A DNA stretch of 64,000 nt. Origin: Protula sp. h YS-2021. Its lineage: Eukaryota > Annelida > Polychaeta > Sabellida > Serpulidae. Made by a program: the position numbers and the translations under genes. Of this stretch, positions 9,014-19,548 are shown piece after piece (position 1 is the first letter of the stretch; the number at the start of each line of letters is the position of its first letter). The notes beneath the pieces were generated by a model. It searched no databases, was not told where the DNA came from, and saw only the letters and a list, made by a program, of their open reading frames with translations. The stretch lies in NCBI GenBank assembly GCA_949752745.1, contig OX457034.1:3444646-3508645 (forward strand). The letters run 5' to 3'.

Positions 9014-9038
9014 GTGACAGCAAAGTGTTTGAGTCATC

Positions 9039-9596
9039 ATGGAGAAAATGCGTGAATGGATACAAGTCGGTCAGGCGTTGGGATATAAAGACGCAGAGCT
9101 CCGACAGTTTGTGCAGAACCAGGAGGAAAAAGCAGCTGAGCGAGAACGCGTTGCGAGAGAACGTGAGATACGTACACAGGAACGCGAGGATCGGATTAGA
9201 CAGCAAGAACTGGAACAGGCGGATCGAGTCAGGCAGCAAGAATTGGAACAACAGGAGAGGGATCATGCACGGGAACACGAACTAGCCCGTCTCCGTGAGG
9301 AAACGCGACAGCTGGAACTGCGCAATCAGAATCATGATCAAGATGTTGATGGGGCGCAGCGTCAAAACGCTCAGTACCGAGCTTCTCGCCCAAAACTTCC
9401 GAAGTTTGACGAGAAGGTAGACGACATCGATGCCTTCCTAGAGAGGTTTGAACGCTTCGCCAGGAATCAAGGTTGGGCTGAAGACACTTGGGCGGTTAGT
9501 CTTAGCCCACTTCTTACGGGGAAGGCACTCGAAGGCACTCGAAGTGCACAATCGATGGTATGCCCGTCGATAACGCCAACAATTACGACCAGTTGA
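9039..9596 (+). pseudogene. Element A gag, N-terminal part (frameshifted)
   Basis: Gag starts at ATG 9039, 25 nt after the primer site. It has an N-terminal helix (about residues 5-30), a long Glu/Arg/Gln-rich coiled coil (30-120) and the start of capsid (RPKLPKFDEKVDD onward). Homology to elements B and C stops at about 9540, where the 10-base unit ggcactcgaa is tandemly duplicated and a further small length change breaks the frame. The last ~20 residues to 9596 are out of frame. Non-functional as a gag-pol start. Confidence 0.85.
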
Positions 9597-10705
9597 AAGC
9601 TGCGATCTTACGACGTTACCAGTTGACGGAGGAAGGATTCCGAGCCAAGTTCCGCGAAGCGAAGCCCGAAAAGGATGAGACAGTCCGTCAATATTGTGCA
9701 AGGCAAGCCCGATTCTTTGACCGTTGGATAGAATTGGCCGGGATCGAGAAGGACTTTGAGCATTTGAGGGACTTGTGCTTACGTGAACAGTTCATCAACA
9801 TGTGTAGCAGTGATATCAGTCTATTCCTCCGTGAAAGAGTTCCGCCGTCCATTGACGAGGTAGTTAGGCTTGCCGAGCAGTACCTCGAGGCACACGGAGG
9901 AAGCATCTCACAGAGTCGGAGCAGGGCTGCGCCAAGTGGACTGAAACCAATACCTCGGGTAAATCAGTCACAGCAGGGACGTAAACCTGAAACGAGGACC
10001 AGAGCCATCGTGTGCTACAACTGCAACAAGGAAGGCCATTTCGCGAGAGAGTGCAGGAAACTGAAGGCAAACGGTAGTGCGCGACAGTCCCGTGAACGTT
10101 CTCCACAGAATTGGCGGAAGAGAGAAGACCGTGGCAAAACAGGCGCGTTTGGAGTGACAGACGAAGAATGCCGACATCGGGTCGAGCGAAACGTCAAGGA
10201 TGGGCATCTTTGCTTGGCGAACGGAGATGCCATCCCATATGCAGGCGCATTGTGCAGCGGGCGGAAATCGGAGAACTTGCCGCTCTACGAAGGCCACGTC
10301 GGAGGGCACGGTGTGACTGTACTACTAGATACAGGATGTGATTCCGCAGCCGTTCGCAGTAGTTTGGTGAAGGATGACCAGATGACAGGGAAGTACAGTA
10401 GTTGCGTTCTCCTTGACGGAACAATTAAGCGGTTTCCAATGGCGCGGATAGACGTGGATACCCCCATACTTAGATGACAACTGGACGTCATGGTGATTGA
10501 CAGACCACCATTTGACCTTATCATTGGGAACGTGCCACACCTGAAACCACAAACCATTGCGGTGCAACCACAAGACAGAGGTCAAATACCTGCCGAACGG
10601 AGCACCATCAGGGAACCTTCCGCCACAGGCGGTTCAGATGTGGCCGCGGTAGCAACACGGGAGCAGGAAAAGAAAGGAAGACGCCTCTTCTTACACCTCC
10701 CGTGA
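9560..10705 (+). pseudogene. Element A gag C-terminus and protease (broken)
   Basis: This continues gag after the frameshift: SCAN-like capsid segment (EEGFRAKFREAKP to LAEQYLEAHG), a CCHC knuckle (CYNC...GHFAREC near 10015-10056), and an aspartic protease with DTGCDSA (near 10327). An in-frame TGA at 10475-10477 aligns with a Gly codon in element B (GGA), a nonsense mutation. The same frame resumes (DLIIGN) and is lost again by an indel near 10680-10700. The protease core motif is intact. Confidence 0.85.
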
Positions 10706-12024
10706 AGATCGAAGAAGTAAACTCGGAACAGCTTATTGCGCTCCAAACTGAAGACGAGACGCTTCAGAAGTTCTTCGGCCATGCCAAAGAGAAGACGGTG
10801 TTTTCTTCAAGAACGGGAGCTACGTATCGATTTGCGATCAAGAATCGGATACTGACGCGGTATTATTATCACAAGCAGGGCCACATTGAAGTTAAGCTTA
10901 AGCAGATAATGGTGCCGAAACAGCTCCGAGAACGCATTATGTCCCTCGCACACGAAGCGATTGTTGGCGGACACTTGGGGACAAAGAAAACTACCGATCG
11001 GATCACCACGAACTTTTATTGGCCTGGAATCGACTCGGACGTGAAACGTTTCTGCCAATCCTGCGATGTCTGCCAACGTACCATACCGAAAGGCAGAGTA
11101 CAGAAAGTGCCGCTAGGAGAGATGCCGATCATCGATGTGCCTTTCGATCGCGTAGCGGTGGATTTGATTGGACCGCTCGCCCCTGTTTCAGATAAAGGAC
11201 ATCGCTACATTCTGACCGTGGTGGATTATGCGACCAGATACCCCGAAGCAGTTCCCTTGAAGCGAATTGACACGGAAACGGTCGCGGAAGCCTTGCTGAG
11301 CGTATTTTGCAGGGTCGGTTTCCCTAAAGAGGTGTTGAGCGACAGAGGTGCGCAATTCGTTTCCGACATGATGCGAGAAGTTTCACGGTTAATATCGGTC
11401 AAGCAGCTTTTTACCACTCCGTACAACCCCAAGTGTAACGGATTGTGCGAGAAAATTAACGGAGTACTGAAGAACATGCTGAAGAAGATGTGTCAAGAAT
11501 GCCCGAAAGACTGGGACAGATATTTGCCAGCTGTTCTGTTCGCCTATCGAGAAGTGCCCCAAGCAAGTACTGGATTCTCGCCGTTCGAACTGCTGTACGG
11601 TCGAAAGGTGCGCGGTCCGATGGACATACTCAAAGAGTTGTGGACGGACGATGACATGCCAGAAGAAGTGGTGAACACTTACCAGTATGTGGCCGATCTG
11701 CGCAACAGACTTGAAGAGACGTGTCGTATTGCACGAGAAAGTTTGCTAGAAGCGCAAGGAGTGGCGAAGCACCACTACGACAAGAAGAGCAGGGACAGAC
11801 GCTTTGCAGTGGGAGAGAAGGTATACCTGCTTTTACCTACCGATACGAACAAGCTCCTTCTGCAATGGAAAGGACCTTACGCTGTAACGAAAGGACTGGG
11901 CCGGATGGATTATGAAATAGATGCCGCCGGGAAAAAGAGAGTGTACCACGCCAATCTCTTGATTGTGTGCAACGCGCAGGAAACGAAGAACAGGCAGATG
12001 ATGAGGACATTGACGAGTTTATAG
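10702..12024 (+). pseudogene. Element A integrase segment
   Basis: 440-codon open stretch holding the integrase. It has an HHCC zinc domain (AHEAIVGGH... CDVC), a DDE core (VAVDLIGP; LSDRGAQF; NGLCEKING) and a GPY/F module (WKGPYAV). It lies before RT, unlike canonical gypsy. The frame shifts near 11960, just after YHANLL. The catalytic residues are preserved, so the breaks look recent relative to integrase divergence. Confidence 0.87.
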
Positions 12025-13520
12025 CGGCGCTCGCTCGTATCGCGGTCATTGACGAGGAAGAACCGCCAGATGAAGATCTGGAACCACCGCTGCACCTGCC
12101 AACCACGGAGCAGCAGGAAACCTTCAAAGACGTGCACATCGGCCCGGATTTGACAGAGCCGGAACGTTCTGAGGTCAATGCAGTACTCGAGGAGTTCCAG
12201 GATATTTTCTCTGACGTTCCCGGACTTACAAATCTTGGAGAGCATAACATAGAGCTGACCACAGCAGAACCGATCCGTGTGAGACCATACGCTGTTCCTT
12301 TCGCAAAACGCAAAGCGATCGACGATGAGGTCGAGAAGATGCTCAAAGCCGGCATTATTGAAGAGTACACGTCAGAATACAATTCGCCGGTGGTCCTCGT
12401 CAAGAAGAAAGACGGATCGAATCGATTTTGCATTGATTTCAGAAGGCTGAACACGATCACGAAATTTGACAACGAACCAATGCAAAATTACGAAGATATC
12501 ATGGCACGGATCGGAACCGACAAGATCTTCTCGAAGATCGATTTTTCAAAAGGATATTGGCAGATACCGATGGCCGAGGATTCCAAACGCTACACGGCTT
12601 TCACTACGTCGAGAGGAACGTTTCAGTTCAAGAGGAATCCATTTGGCCTGATTAATGCCGGGGCGAAGTTCAATCGTGTGATGCGTAAGATGTTGACGGG
12701 CCTGTCCAACGTCGACAACTATGTTGACGACCTCTTGCCACACACGGCGACGTGGAAGGAACACATGAAGACGTTACGCGAGTTGTTCGTTCGCATCCGT
12801 GACGCCGGTCTCACTGTACGTCCGACGAAGTGCTTCATCGGATACTCTGACATCGGTTTCACTGGACATGTCATCGGCAATGGAAAGTTACAGATGGAGA
12901 ACGAGAAGGTGGAAAGGATCCGAGATGCTCCGCGGCCCCAAACGAAGAAACAAGTGCGTTCGTTTCTTGGCATGGCCGGATTTTACAGGAAATTCATTCC
13001 GAATTTCGCTGAAGTCGCCGCGCCGCTAACTGACTTGACGCGAAAGAAGCAACCAACCAAAGTGGAGTGGGGCCAGAGTCAGGAATGTGCGTTTCGCAAG
13101 CTGAAACACCTGATGACAAGCGCGCCCATACTCCGGTTACCCCACCTTGACAAACAGTTCATAGTGCGCACTGACGCATCGGATAACGGTCTCGGCGCGA
13201 TGTTATTGCAAGAACACGAAGATGGTGTGTTTCCCGTCGCGTTCGCCAGTCGGAAGCCGCTTCCCCGGGAGCGGAACTATTCCGTCATCGAAAGAGAGTG
13301 TTTGGGGATTGTGTTTGCAGTCGAACGTTTCGCAAAGTTTCTTTACGGAACGCATTTTGTCCTCGAGACGGATCACGCGCCACTCGCATACCTCAAGAAC
13401 AGTAAAAATGACAGTGCGAGGTTAATGCGATGGGCGTTGGCGCTACAAAGCTATGCGTTCACGATGAGGTTCATCAAGGGAGCAGAAAACACCGGAGCCG
13501 ATTATCTGAGTCGGCAGTAA
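11967..13520 (+). pseudogene. Element A reverse transcriptase/RNase H segment
   Basis: Acidic linker, then RT (YNSPVVLVKKKDGSNRF, IDFSKGYWQIP, NYVDDLLPHT near 12717-12746) and RNase H (RTDAS, IERECLGIVF, ETDHAPLAY, GADYLSR), ending at TAA 13520. It is in a different frame from the preceding integrase segment. All catalytic acids are present. Stop-to-insertion distance is only ~51 bp because element B has inserted in the 3' UTR. Confidence 0.87.
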
Positions 13521-13566
13521 CTTTTATGACATTTTCGTTTGCAGTTTGTGTAAATTGTGACTGTTA

Positions 13567-13571
13567 TTGTC
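13567..13571. repeat. Target duplication of element B, left (ttgtc)
   Basis: The ttgtc immediately before TGTCAGAATATC is repeated at 20745-20749 after the 3' LTR. This proves that B inserted into A's 3' UTR. Confidence 0.9.
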
Positions 13572-14767
13572 TGTCAGAATATCTCTGGACCTGTTATGGC
13601 ATTTCTCGGATGTACATGTAGTTTGATTTTAGTGTTAAGGCTTAATCACCACTTTCAACAAGGATTAGGGCATATCTCGACAGTATACGTCGTTTTGGTT
13701 ATGTTTAGCTGTTTAAGTACGCAAAAGTGAGTTTTTGAGCATGCATGTGTTATTGTCGCTGTCAGAATTTTGTGTTCAGCGTTTTGAGTGTTCTGAGTGA
13801 TTCTGTTTGTGCTCTACACGGTGTGTTGTGATGCGGAACGCATTTGAGTGCCGAGACACGCCCTTCGGTGCGGTGTTTCCCTTGAAGTGGCTGGTGGGTG
13901 CACGGGTGCATTTGTTGATGTGCTGCTTTTGTATAGAGCTTGACAGGACCGCAGCGATTGGTTTAGGATTTGGGGGGATCTTGATGCAGTGAATACGACG
14001 GAACTAGTTTCAGGTTCGTTTGATGTCGTTTTGTTAGGTTTTGGGTCATCCAAAAATTTACTTATATATCAAGTATACCGGATATCTCCAGGAGTCGATA
14101 TCGAAATTTCAAGTTTCACGTAGCATTGTGTAGATCGCGCCAAGATTGTGCACCTGGCAGTATTTTTGTGTTTAAAAATTTTTATGTTGTCGGTTTTTGA
14201 GACAAGTGAAATTTTTGTGCTACCTAGCACAAACTTTGCGTGTAATTTTCAACTATTTAGAAATATCATAGATCATTACCGACAAAGCCTTTTTGTAGTA
14301 GAGTTCGCGATCTTCCCAAAAACATCATTTTTTGGCCCGTATGTCACTGGGAACATATGTTTTTGGGCAGCTATTTTCTTATTGGTCCTAAGTTTTGGCG
14401 GGAAGCTCTTTGATTGGTTACATATTTAATTAGCAGCGGCTGTTCTGCCAGCGAGTATTTAAGGAACGCGCTTGCTGCACCAGCAGCAGTTGGTTTTTGG
14501 AAAACATAGAGGCCACACGTCAGGTGTGAGTACTCGTGGTGCAAAGGAAGTTGTTATTTGTGGTGCTGGTGCACGGATAGTTGTCATTATGGATGGAGTA
14601 AAATAAGAGAAATAAAAAGAAACATTCAAATGAGAGATTAGTTTAATTCCACTGCAGTTTCACTGGATATAAATAGAAACGGAATTTCGGAAATTATAAA
14701 ACGTTTCAATCTTGCTCCGTCGAAAGTCACACGACACCTTACACGAGGACCCGCTAATATCGTGACA
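13572..14767 (+). repeat. Element B 5' LTR
   Basis: 1196 bp with ends TGTCA...TGACA. A second TGTCAGAAT lies 188 bp inside (13760-13768); from there the sequence aligns with the start of LTR C, so B's U3 appears extended at its 5' end. It contains the shared acttatatatcaagtat and gtgctacctagcac blocks. AATAAA lies at about 14611. Confidence 0.93.
14381..14464 (+). promoter_or_regulatory. Element B LTR core promoter
   Basis: ATTGG at 14381 and 14413 flank TTTTGGCGGGAAG (14393-14405), a good E2F-type match. TATTTAAGG follows at 14456-14464. Spacing is identical to LTRs A and C. The 3' LTR has the same module. Confidence 0.65.
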
Positions 14768-14769
14768 TT

Positions 14770-14787
14770 TGGGGGCTCGTCCGGGAT
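14770..14787 (+). other. Element B primer binding site (tRNA-Pro)
   Basis: TGGGGGCTCGTCCGGGAT, two bases after the LTR, an 18/18 tRNA-Pro complement. The gag ATG follows after only 29 nt. Confidence 0.87.
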
Positions 14788-14816
14788 AAAAAGGAAATCG
14801 TCAAGAGGTAAACAAG

Positions 14817-17800
14817 ATGGAGCAACAAGGTTTACGGCAGTGGATAGAGCTGGGCCAAGCACTCGGATATCGCGACGAGGAACTGCGCCGCTTCGTCCAG
14901 CAAGAGGAACAGAAGGCGTTGGAGAAGGAACGAGTCGCACTCGAACGGGAGCAGCGGGCTCAAGAAAGGGAAGATCGGCAAAAGGAGCAAGAACGACAAT
15001 TTGAACTTGAACGCCTTCGTGAGGAAGCACGCTTGCTGCAGATAGGGGCACAGGCCGAACGTCCAGCTGAGCGTGAACGCGAACACTTCGCAGGTACACG
15101 ACCAAAGCTCCCGAAGTTCGACGAGAAAGTCGACGATGTTGATGCGTTCCTCGAGCGATTCGAGCGATTCGCACGTAGCCAACAGTGGGCAGAAAACACG
15201 TGGACGATCAGCTTGAGTGCGATACTTACAGGCAAAGCACTCGAGGTCTACAGCAGCATGCCTATCGAAGCCGCCGAGAATTATCAGATGCTGAAAGCTG
15301 CGATTTTGCGTCGGTACCAACTAACGGAAGAAGGATATCGCGCTAAGTTCCGTGAAATCAAGCCGGAAAAAGACGAATCAGTCCAACAGTATAGCGCTCG
15401 TCAAAAACGTCTTTTTGACCGTTGGATACAGATGTCTGGCATCGAAAGAAATTTCGACGCACTATACGACCTGTTGCTGAGGGAGCAGTTTATTAACACT
15501 TGTAGTAGCGATCTCAGCTTGTTTCTTCGAGAGCGTGCTCCAAGGTCAATGGATGATGTCACACGGCTCGCGGAGCAGTATTTGGAGGCACACGGTGGTG
15601 GAATCGGGCATACAAAAGGAAAAGGGCCACAATACTCACGACAAGCGATCAATCGCAATAACCAAAGTCCACGGCCACAGAATCAACAGCAGACGTCTGT
15701 GCAATGCTACAACTGCGGCAAATACGGACATTACGCTCGTGATTGTCTCAAACCGAAGAATGGAAGTAGCCCACGATCAAACGCAATGGATCAGTATCGG
15801 GGTAAACCGCAACAGAGTGGACGACCACGTACGATCGCGAAAACAGGAGCCGTTGCAGCTAAACCACCTCGAGAAATTGTTTACGAAAATGTCAAGGACG
15901 GATTACTGTGTTTAGCCAATGGTGAGGCAGTTCCATTTACCGGAGCCATATCGACTCGTAAGATGGCCAGTAAGCGACTCCCGTTATACAGAGGACTAGT
16001 TTCTGGAGAAAGAGTGATAGTCCTGCGCGATACAGGTTGTGACAGTGCGGTTGTCTGCAAAGACCTTGTTAGGGATAACGAAATGACAGGAGAAATCAGT
16101 GACTGCGTTTTGATGGACGGTACCATCCGGAGATTCCCCATGGCACGCGTAAATGTCGAAACGCCTATTTACAGTGGATTACTGAATGCGATGGTAGTGC
16201 AGAATCCACCGTATGATCTGATCATTGGAAACATACTACCAGATGAAACGAACGTCGACCTTACGGTTCAAGAAGTACCTAACGACGGCTGTGTCAAAAC
16301 AGAAAGTGTCGAGACGGAAGGAATGGAACGGGTGAAAAAATCTACAGTAATGGCTACAGTGACCCGTGAACAGAGTGTTAAAGCTCAACAACCGAAGCAG
16401 CCACTAGTAACTCCGGAGGTGAAATTGGATATCGTCAGCTCAGACCAGCTCAAAGAGATGCAAAACGCTGATGAATCGCTTACAAAGTTCTTTGAGCACG
16501 CCGACAACAAGACGATATTCAAAACGCGAAAGAGTGGAAGTTATCGCTATGCTGTGAAGAAAGGAATACTCATGCGCTACTTTTTTGAGTTCAAGGGAGA
16601 ACTCGAGGTGCAGCTGAAGCAAATCGTGTTACCAACACCATTACGATCGCGAATCATGTCACTCGCTCACGAATCGATTATTGGTGGACACTTGGGTATC
16701 AAGAAGACAACAGACAGGATCACCGCGAACTTTCACTGGCCACGGATAGACGCCGATGTGAAACGGTTTTGTCAGTCCTGTGACGTGTGCCAGCGCACCA
16801 TTCCAAAAGGACGCGTGAACAAGGTTCCGCTGGGTGAAATGCCTTTAATGGAGACACCATTCGACAGAGTTGCAGTGGACCTGATCGGACCGATAACACC
16901 GATTGCGGAGAGCGGCAACCGATACATCCTTACAGTTGTTGACTATGCCACGCGCTACCCGGAAGCGATCCCACTCAAGCGAATTGAGACGGTTGTTGTC
17001 GCAGAAGCACTTCTAGAAGTATTCAGCCGTGTTGGATTTCCGCGTGAAGTGCTGAGTGACCAAGGCACGCAGTTTACGTCAGATCTGATGGCAGAAGTCT
17101 GCAGACTGATCTCCGTTAAACAGCTGTTCACGACCCCCTACAACCCAAAGTGCAACGGACTCTGTGAACGCATAAACGGAGTGTTAAAGGGAATGTTAAC
17201 GAGAATGTGCAAGGAGAGGCCAAGAGACTGGGATCGCTATTTACCAGCCGTATTGTTCGCATACAGAGAAGTACCACAGGCTAGCACCGGATTTTCGCCG
17301 TTTGAGTTATTGTATGGGCGAAAGGTGCGCGGACCTCTGGATATACTAAAAGACATCTGGCTGGATGAAGACAAATCAGACGAAGTGCGGAACACATACG
17401 AGTATGTCGCGACTTTACGTAACCGTCTCGAAGAAACGTGTCAAGTCGCTCGGGAGAGTTTGATGGAAGCCCAAGGCAAATATCGTCATCACTATGACAG
17501 GAAGACGAAAGATAGGCGATTCACCGTGGGACAAAAGGTCTATCTGTTATTGCCAACCGCAGCCAACAAACTTCTTCTCCAGTGGAAAGGCCCATACACA
17601 GTCACCAAAGTGTTGAACCGCATGGACTATGTAGTGGATGTTAACGGCAAACGGAAAGTGTTCCACGCGAACTTGTTGAAAGCTTACGTCGAAAGACAAG
17701 GAGAACGTGTAGATGACACAAAGGACAAAGACGAAGAGAGTGACGAAGAGACGCAAGATGAGGACACTATAGCGGCGTTCGCAAGAATGGCCGTCACAAC

Positions 17801-19265
17801 CGATGACGAGATGGATGATTTTGATTCTCCTCTACTTAGTGTCCCTGAAACAGAGCAGACGGAGGGAATCAACGATGTCAACATCAGCAATGAGTTAACT
17901 GATGCGCAGAAGCGAGACGTCAGGAATCTCCTCCGGGAATTTGAGGCGATCTTTACAGATGTTCCTGGTGAAACGGATTTAGGCGTGCACAAGATTGAAC
18001 TTACCACACAAGAACCAGTACGCGTGAAGCCGTACCCAGTACCATACTCAAAACGAAAGGATATTGACGATGAAGTCAAGAAGATGCTAGACGCTGGAAT
18101 CATCGAGGAAACGAATTCCGAATACAATTCGCCCATTGTATTGGTGAAAAAGAAAGATGGCTCCAACAGATTCTGTGTTGATTACAGACGCTTGAATGCC
18201 ATCACGAAGTTCGATACGGAACCAATGGGCAATTACGAGGACATTATGTCACAAGTCGGAAAGGATTCGTTTTTATCCAAGATAGATTTCACGAAAGGAT
18301 ACTGGCAGATACCTATGGAGGAAACGTCCAAGAAGTACACCGCGTTTTCAACCCCGAACGGCAGTTACCAGTTTCGACGGAATGCATTCGGATTGGTGAA
18401 CTCTGGTGCTGCGTTCAACCGTGTCATGAGGAAGTTGCTTAGGGATATGCCCCATGTAGACAATTACGTCGATGATCTGTTACCCCACACGGAAAGTTGG
18501 GAAAAGCATTTGGTAGTGCTACGTGAACTGTTTCAAATGATCAAGGGTGCGAAACTCACCATACGACCATCGAAGTGCTTTATTGGATACAAGGATATCA
18601 ATTTTACTGGGCATGTCCTTGGCAACGGCGTTGTGCGTATGGAGGCTGAGAAGACCGAGAAAATCAAAAACGCACCACGCCCGACAACAAAGAAGCAAGT
18701 TCGGTCGTTCCTTGGACTCGCCGGTTTTTACCGCAAATTTATACCGAACTTCGCTAATATCTCTGCACCACTCACGGATCTGACACGGAAAGGAAAATCA
18801 AACACCGTTGACTGGGGAGAAAAGCAGCAACTCGCGTTCGACACGCTTAAAGAGCTATTAACGAGCTCTCCGGTACTGCGACTCCCAGACTGGAATAAAC
18901 GGTTTGTGTTACGCACAGATGCGTCAGATGATGGATTAGGCGCAGTCCTCCTGCAAACCCACGACGACGGTGCGTTTCCAATCGCTTATGCTAGCAGGAA
19001 ATTACTCCAACGCGAGAAAAACTACTCGGTCATCGAGAGAGAGTGCCTCGCAATCGTCTTTGGAGTAATGCGTTTCGAGAAGTACCTGTATGGACAGAAC
19101 TTTATTCTCGAAACCGATCACGCGCCTCTAGCATACCTTCGAAAAGGAAAGACGGAGAGTAGCCGTTTGATGCGTTGGTCCCTCTTTTTACAGAATTTCA
19201 CTTTCGATGTGAAAGCTATTAAGGGGACTGAAAATTTTGGAGCAGACTACATGAGTAGACTGTGA
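14817..19265 (+). CDS. Element B gag-pol polyprotein (intact)
   Basis: 1482-residue single ORF from ATG 14817. Gag: N-terminal helix, coiled coil (about 28-75), capsid with SCAN-like segment (about 172-262), CCHC knuckle C297/C300/H305/C310. Protease: DTG at 405-407. Integrase: H618, H625, C655, C658 zinc site; DD35E at D688, D748, E784; GPY/F module 925-927; no obvious chromodomain. RT: D1157 (IDFTKGYWQ) and YVDD 1217-1220. RNase H: D1368, E1409, D1434, D1477. Integrase preceding RT is the Gmr1-like order. Gag and pol are fused with no stop or frameshift, so their ratio must be set otherwise, for example by processing. All catalytic residues are present. Confidence 0.95.
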   Translation: MEQQGLRQWIELGQALGYRDEELRRFVQQEEQKALEKERVALEREQRAQEREDRQKEQERQFELERLREEARLLQIGAQAERPAEREREHFAGTRPKLPKFDEKVDDVDAFLERFERFARSQQWAENTWTISLSAILTGKALEVYSSMPIEAAENYQMLKAAILRRYQLTEEGYRAKFREIKPEKDESVQQYSARQKRLFDRWIQMSGIERNFDALYDLLLREQFINTCSSDLSLFLRERAPRSMDDVTRLAEQYLEAHGGGIGHTKGKGPQYSRQAINRNNQSPRPQNQQQTSVQCYNCGKYGHYARDCLKPKNGSSPRSNAMDQYRGKPQQSGRPRTIAKTGAVAAKPPREIVYENVKDGLLCLANGEAVPFTGAISTRKMASKRLPLYRGLVSGERVIVLRDTGCDSAVVCKDLVRDNEMTGEISDCVLMDGTIRRFPMARVNVETPIYSGLLNAMVVQNPPYDLIIGNILPDETNVDLTVQEVPNDGCVKTESVETEGMERVKKSTVMATVTREQSVKAQQPKQPLVTPEVKLDIVSSDQLKEMQNADESLTKFFEHADNKTIFKTRKSGSYRYAVKKGILMRYFFEFKGELEVQLKQIVLPTPLRSRIMSLAHESIIGGHLGIKKTTDRITANFHWPRIDADVKRFCQSCDVCQRTIPKGRVNKVPLGEMPLMETPFDRVAVDLIGPITPIAESGNRYILTVVDYATRYPEAIPLKRIETVVVAEALLEVFSRVGFPREVLSDQGTQFTSDLMAEVCRLISVKQLFTTPYNPKCNGLCERINGVLKGMLTRMCKERPRDWDRYLPAVLFAYREVPQASTGFSPFELLYGRKVRGPLDILKDIWLDEDKSDEVRNTYEYVATLRNRLEETCQVARESLMEAQGKYRHHYDRKTKDRRFTVGQKVYLLLPTAANKLLLQWKGPYTVTKVLNRMDYVVDVNGKRKVFHANLLKAYVERQGERVDDTKDKDEESDEETQDEDTIAAFARMAVTTDDEMDDFDSPLLSVPETEQTEGINDVNISNELTDAQKRDVRNLLREFEAIFTDVPGETDLGVHKIELTTQEPVRVKPYPVPYSKRKDIDDEVKKMLDAGIIEETNSEYNSPIVLVKKKDGSNRFCVDYRRLNAITKFDTEPMGNYEDIMSQVGKDSFLSKIDFTKGYWQIPMEETSKKYTAFSTPNGSYQFRRNAFGLVNSGAAFNRVMRKLLRDMPHVDNYVDDLLPHTESWEKHLVVLRELFQMIKGAKLTIRPSKCFIGYKDINFTGHVLGNGVVRMEAEKTEKIKNAPRPTTKKQVRSFLGLAGFYRKFIPNFANISAPLTDLTRKGKSNTVDWGEKQQLAFDTLKELLTSSPVLRLPDWNKRFVLRTDASDDGLGAVLLQTHDDGAFPIAYASRKLLQREKNYSVIERECLAIVFGVMRFEKYLYGQNFILETDHAPLAYLRKGKTESSRLMRWSLFLQNFTFDVKAIKGTENFGADYMSRL

Positions 19266-19548
19266 ACTTTCGAAGAATATACTGTTTTGAGATACTTTGG
19301 TGTTCATCATTCATTTTTATTTACTTCAAAGTGTATTTTTGTGCATTTTGAGTGCTTCTCATATCTTTTGTATGTTTTGACCTACTTTTGTGTTCCTAAA
19401 ACTTGCTTCTGCAAGTTGTGAGACTTAGGTACCGAAAACCGGCGCTTGTTCTTAAATGCATTTTAGAAAGAGTTTGTAACATAATTTTTAAGATTCTGAC
19501 GTTTTTGAAAGAAAACGACTTCCAGTGTTTTCTTGAGAAGGGGGTTGT
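19266..19548 (+). other. Element B 3' UTR, hairpin and polypurine tract
   Basis: 283 bp without a supported ORF. Near its end AAGAAAAC (19509-19516) can pair with GTTTTCTT (19527-19534), followed directly by the polypurine tract gagaaggggg (19535-19544), which would prime plus-strand DNA. The same hairpin-tract pair is found in elements A and C. Confidence 0.75.

Noticed and set aside
13807..14053. Short overlapping ORFs (61 and 79 codons) in the B LTR
   Set aside because: They occur identically in both LTRs simply because these are copies, overlap on opposite strands, and show no domain.
19266..19548. Envelope gene that would make element B an errantivirus-like retrovirus
   Set aside because: There are only 283 bp between the RNase H stop and the 3' LTR, with no long ORF.
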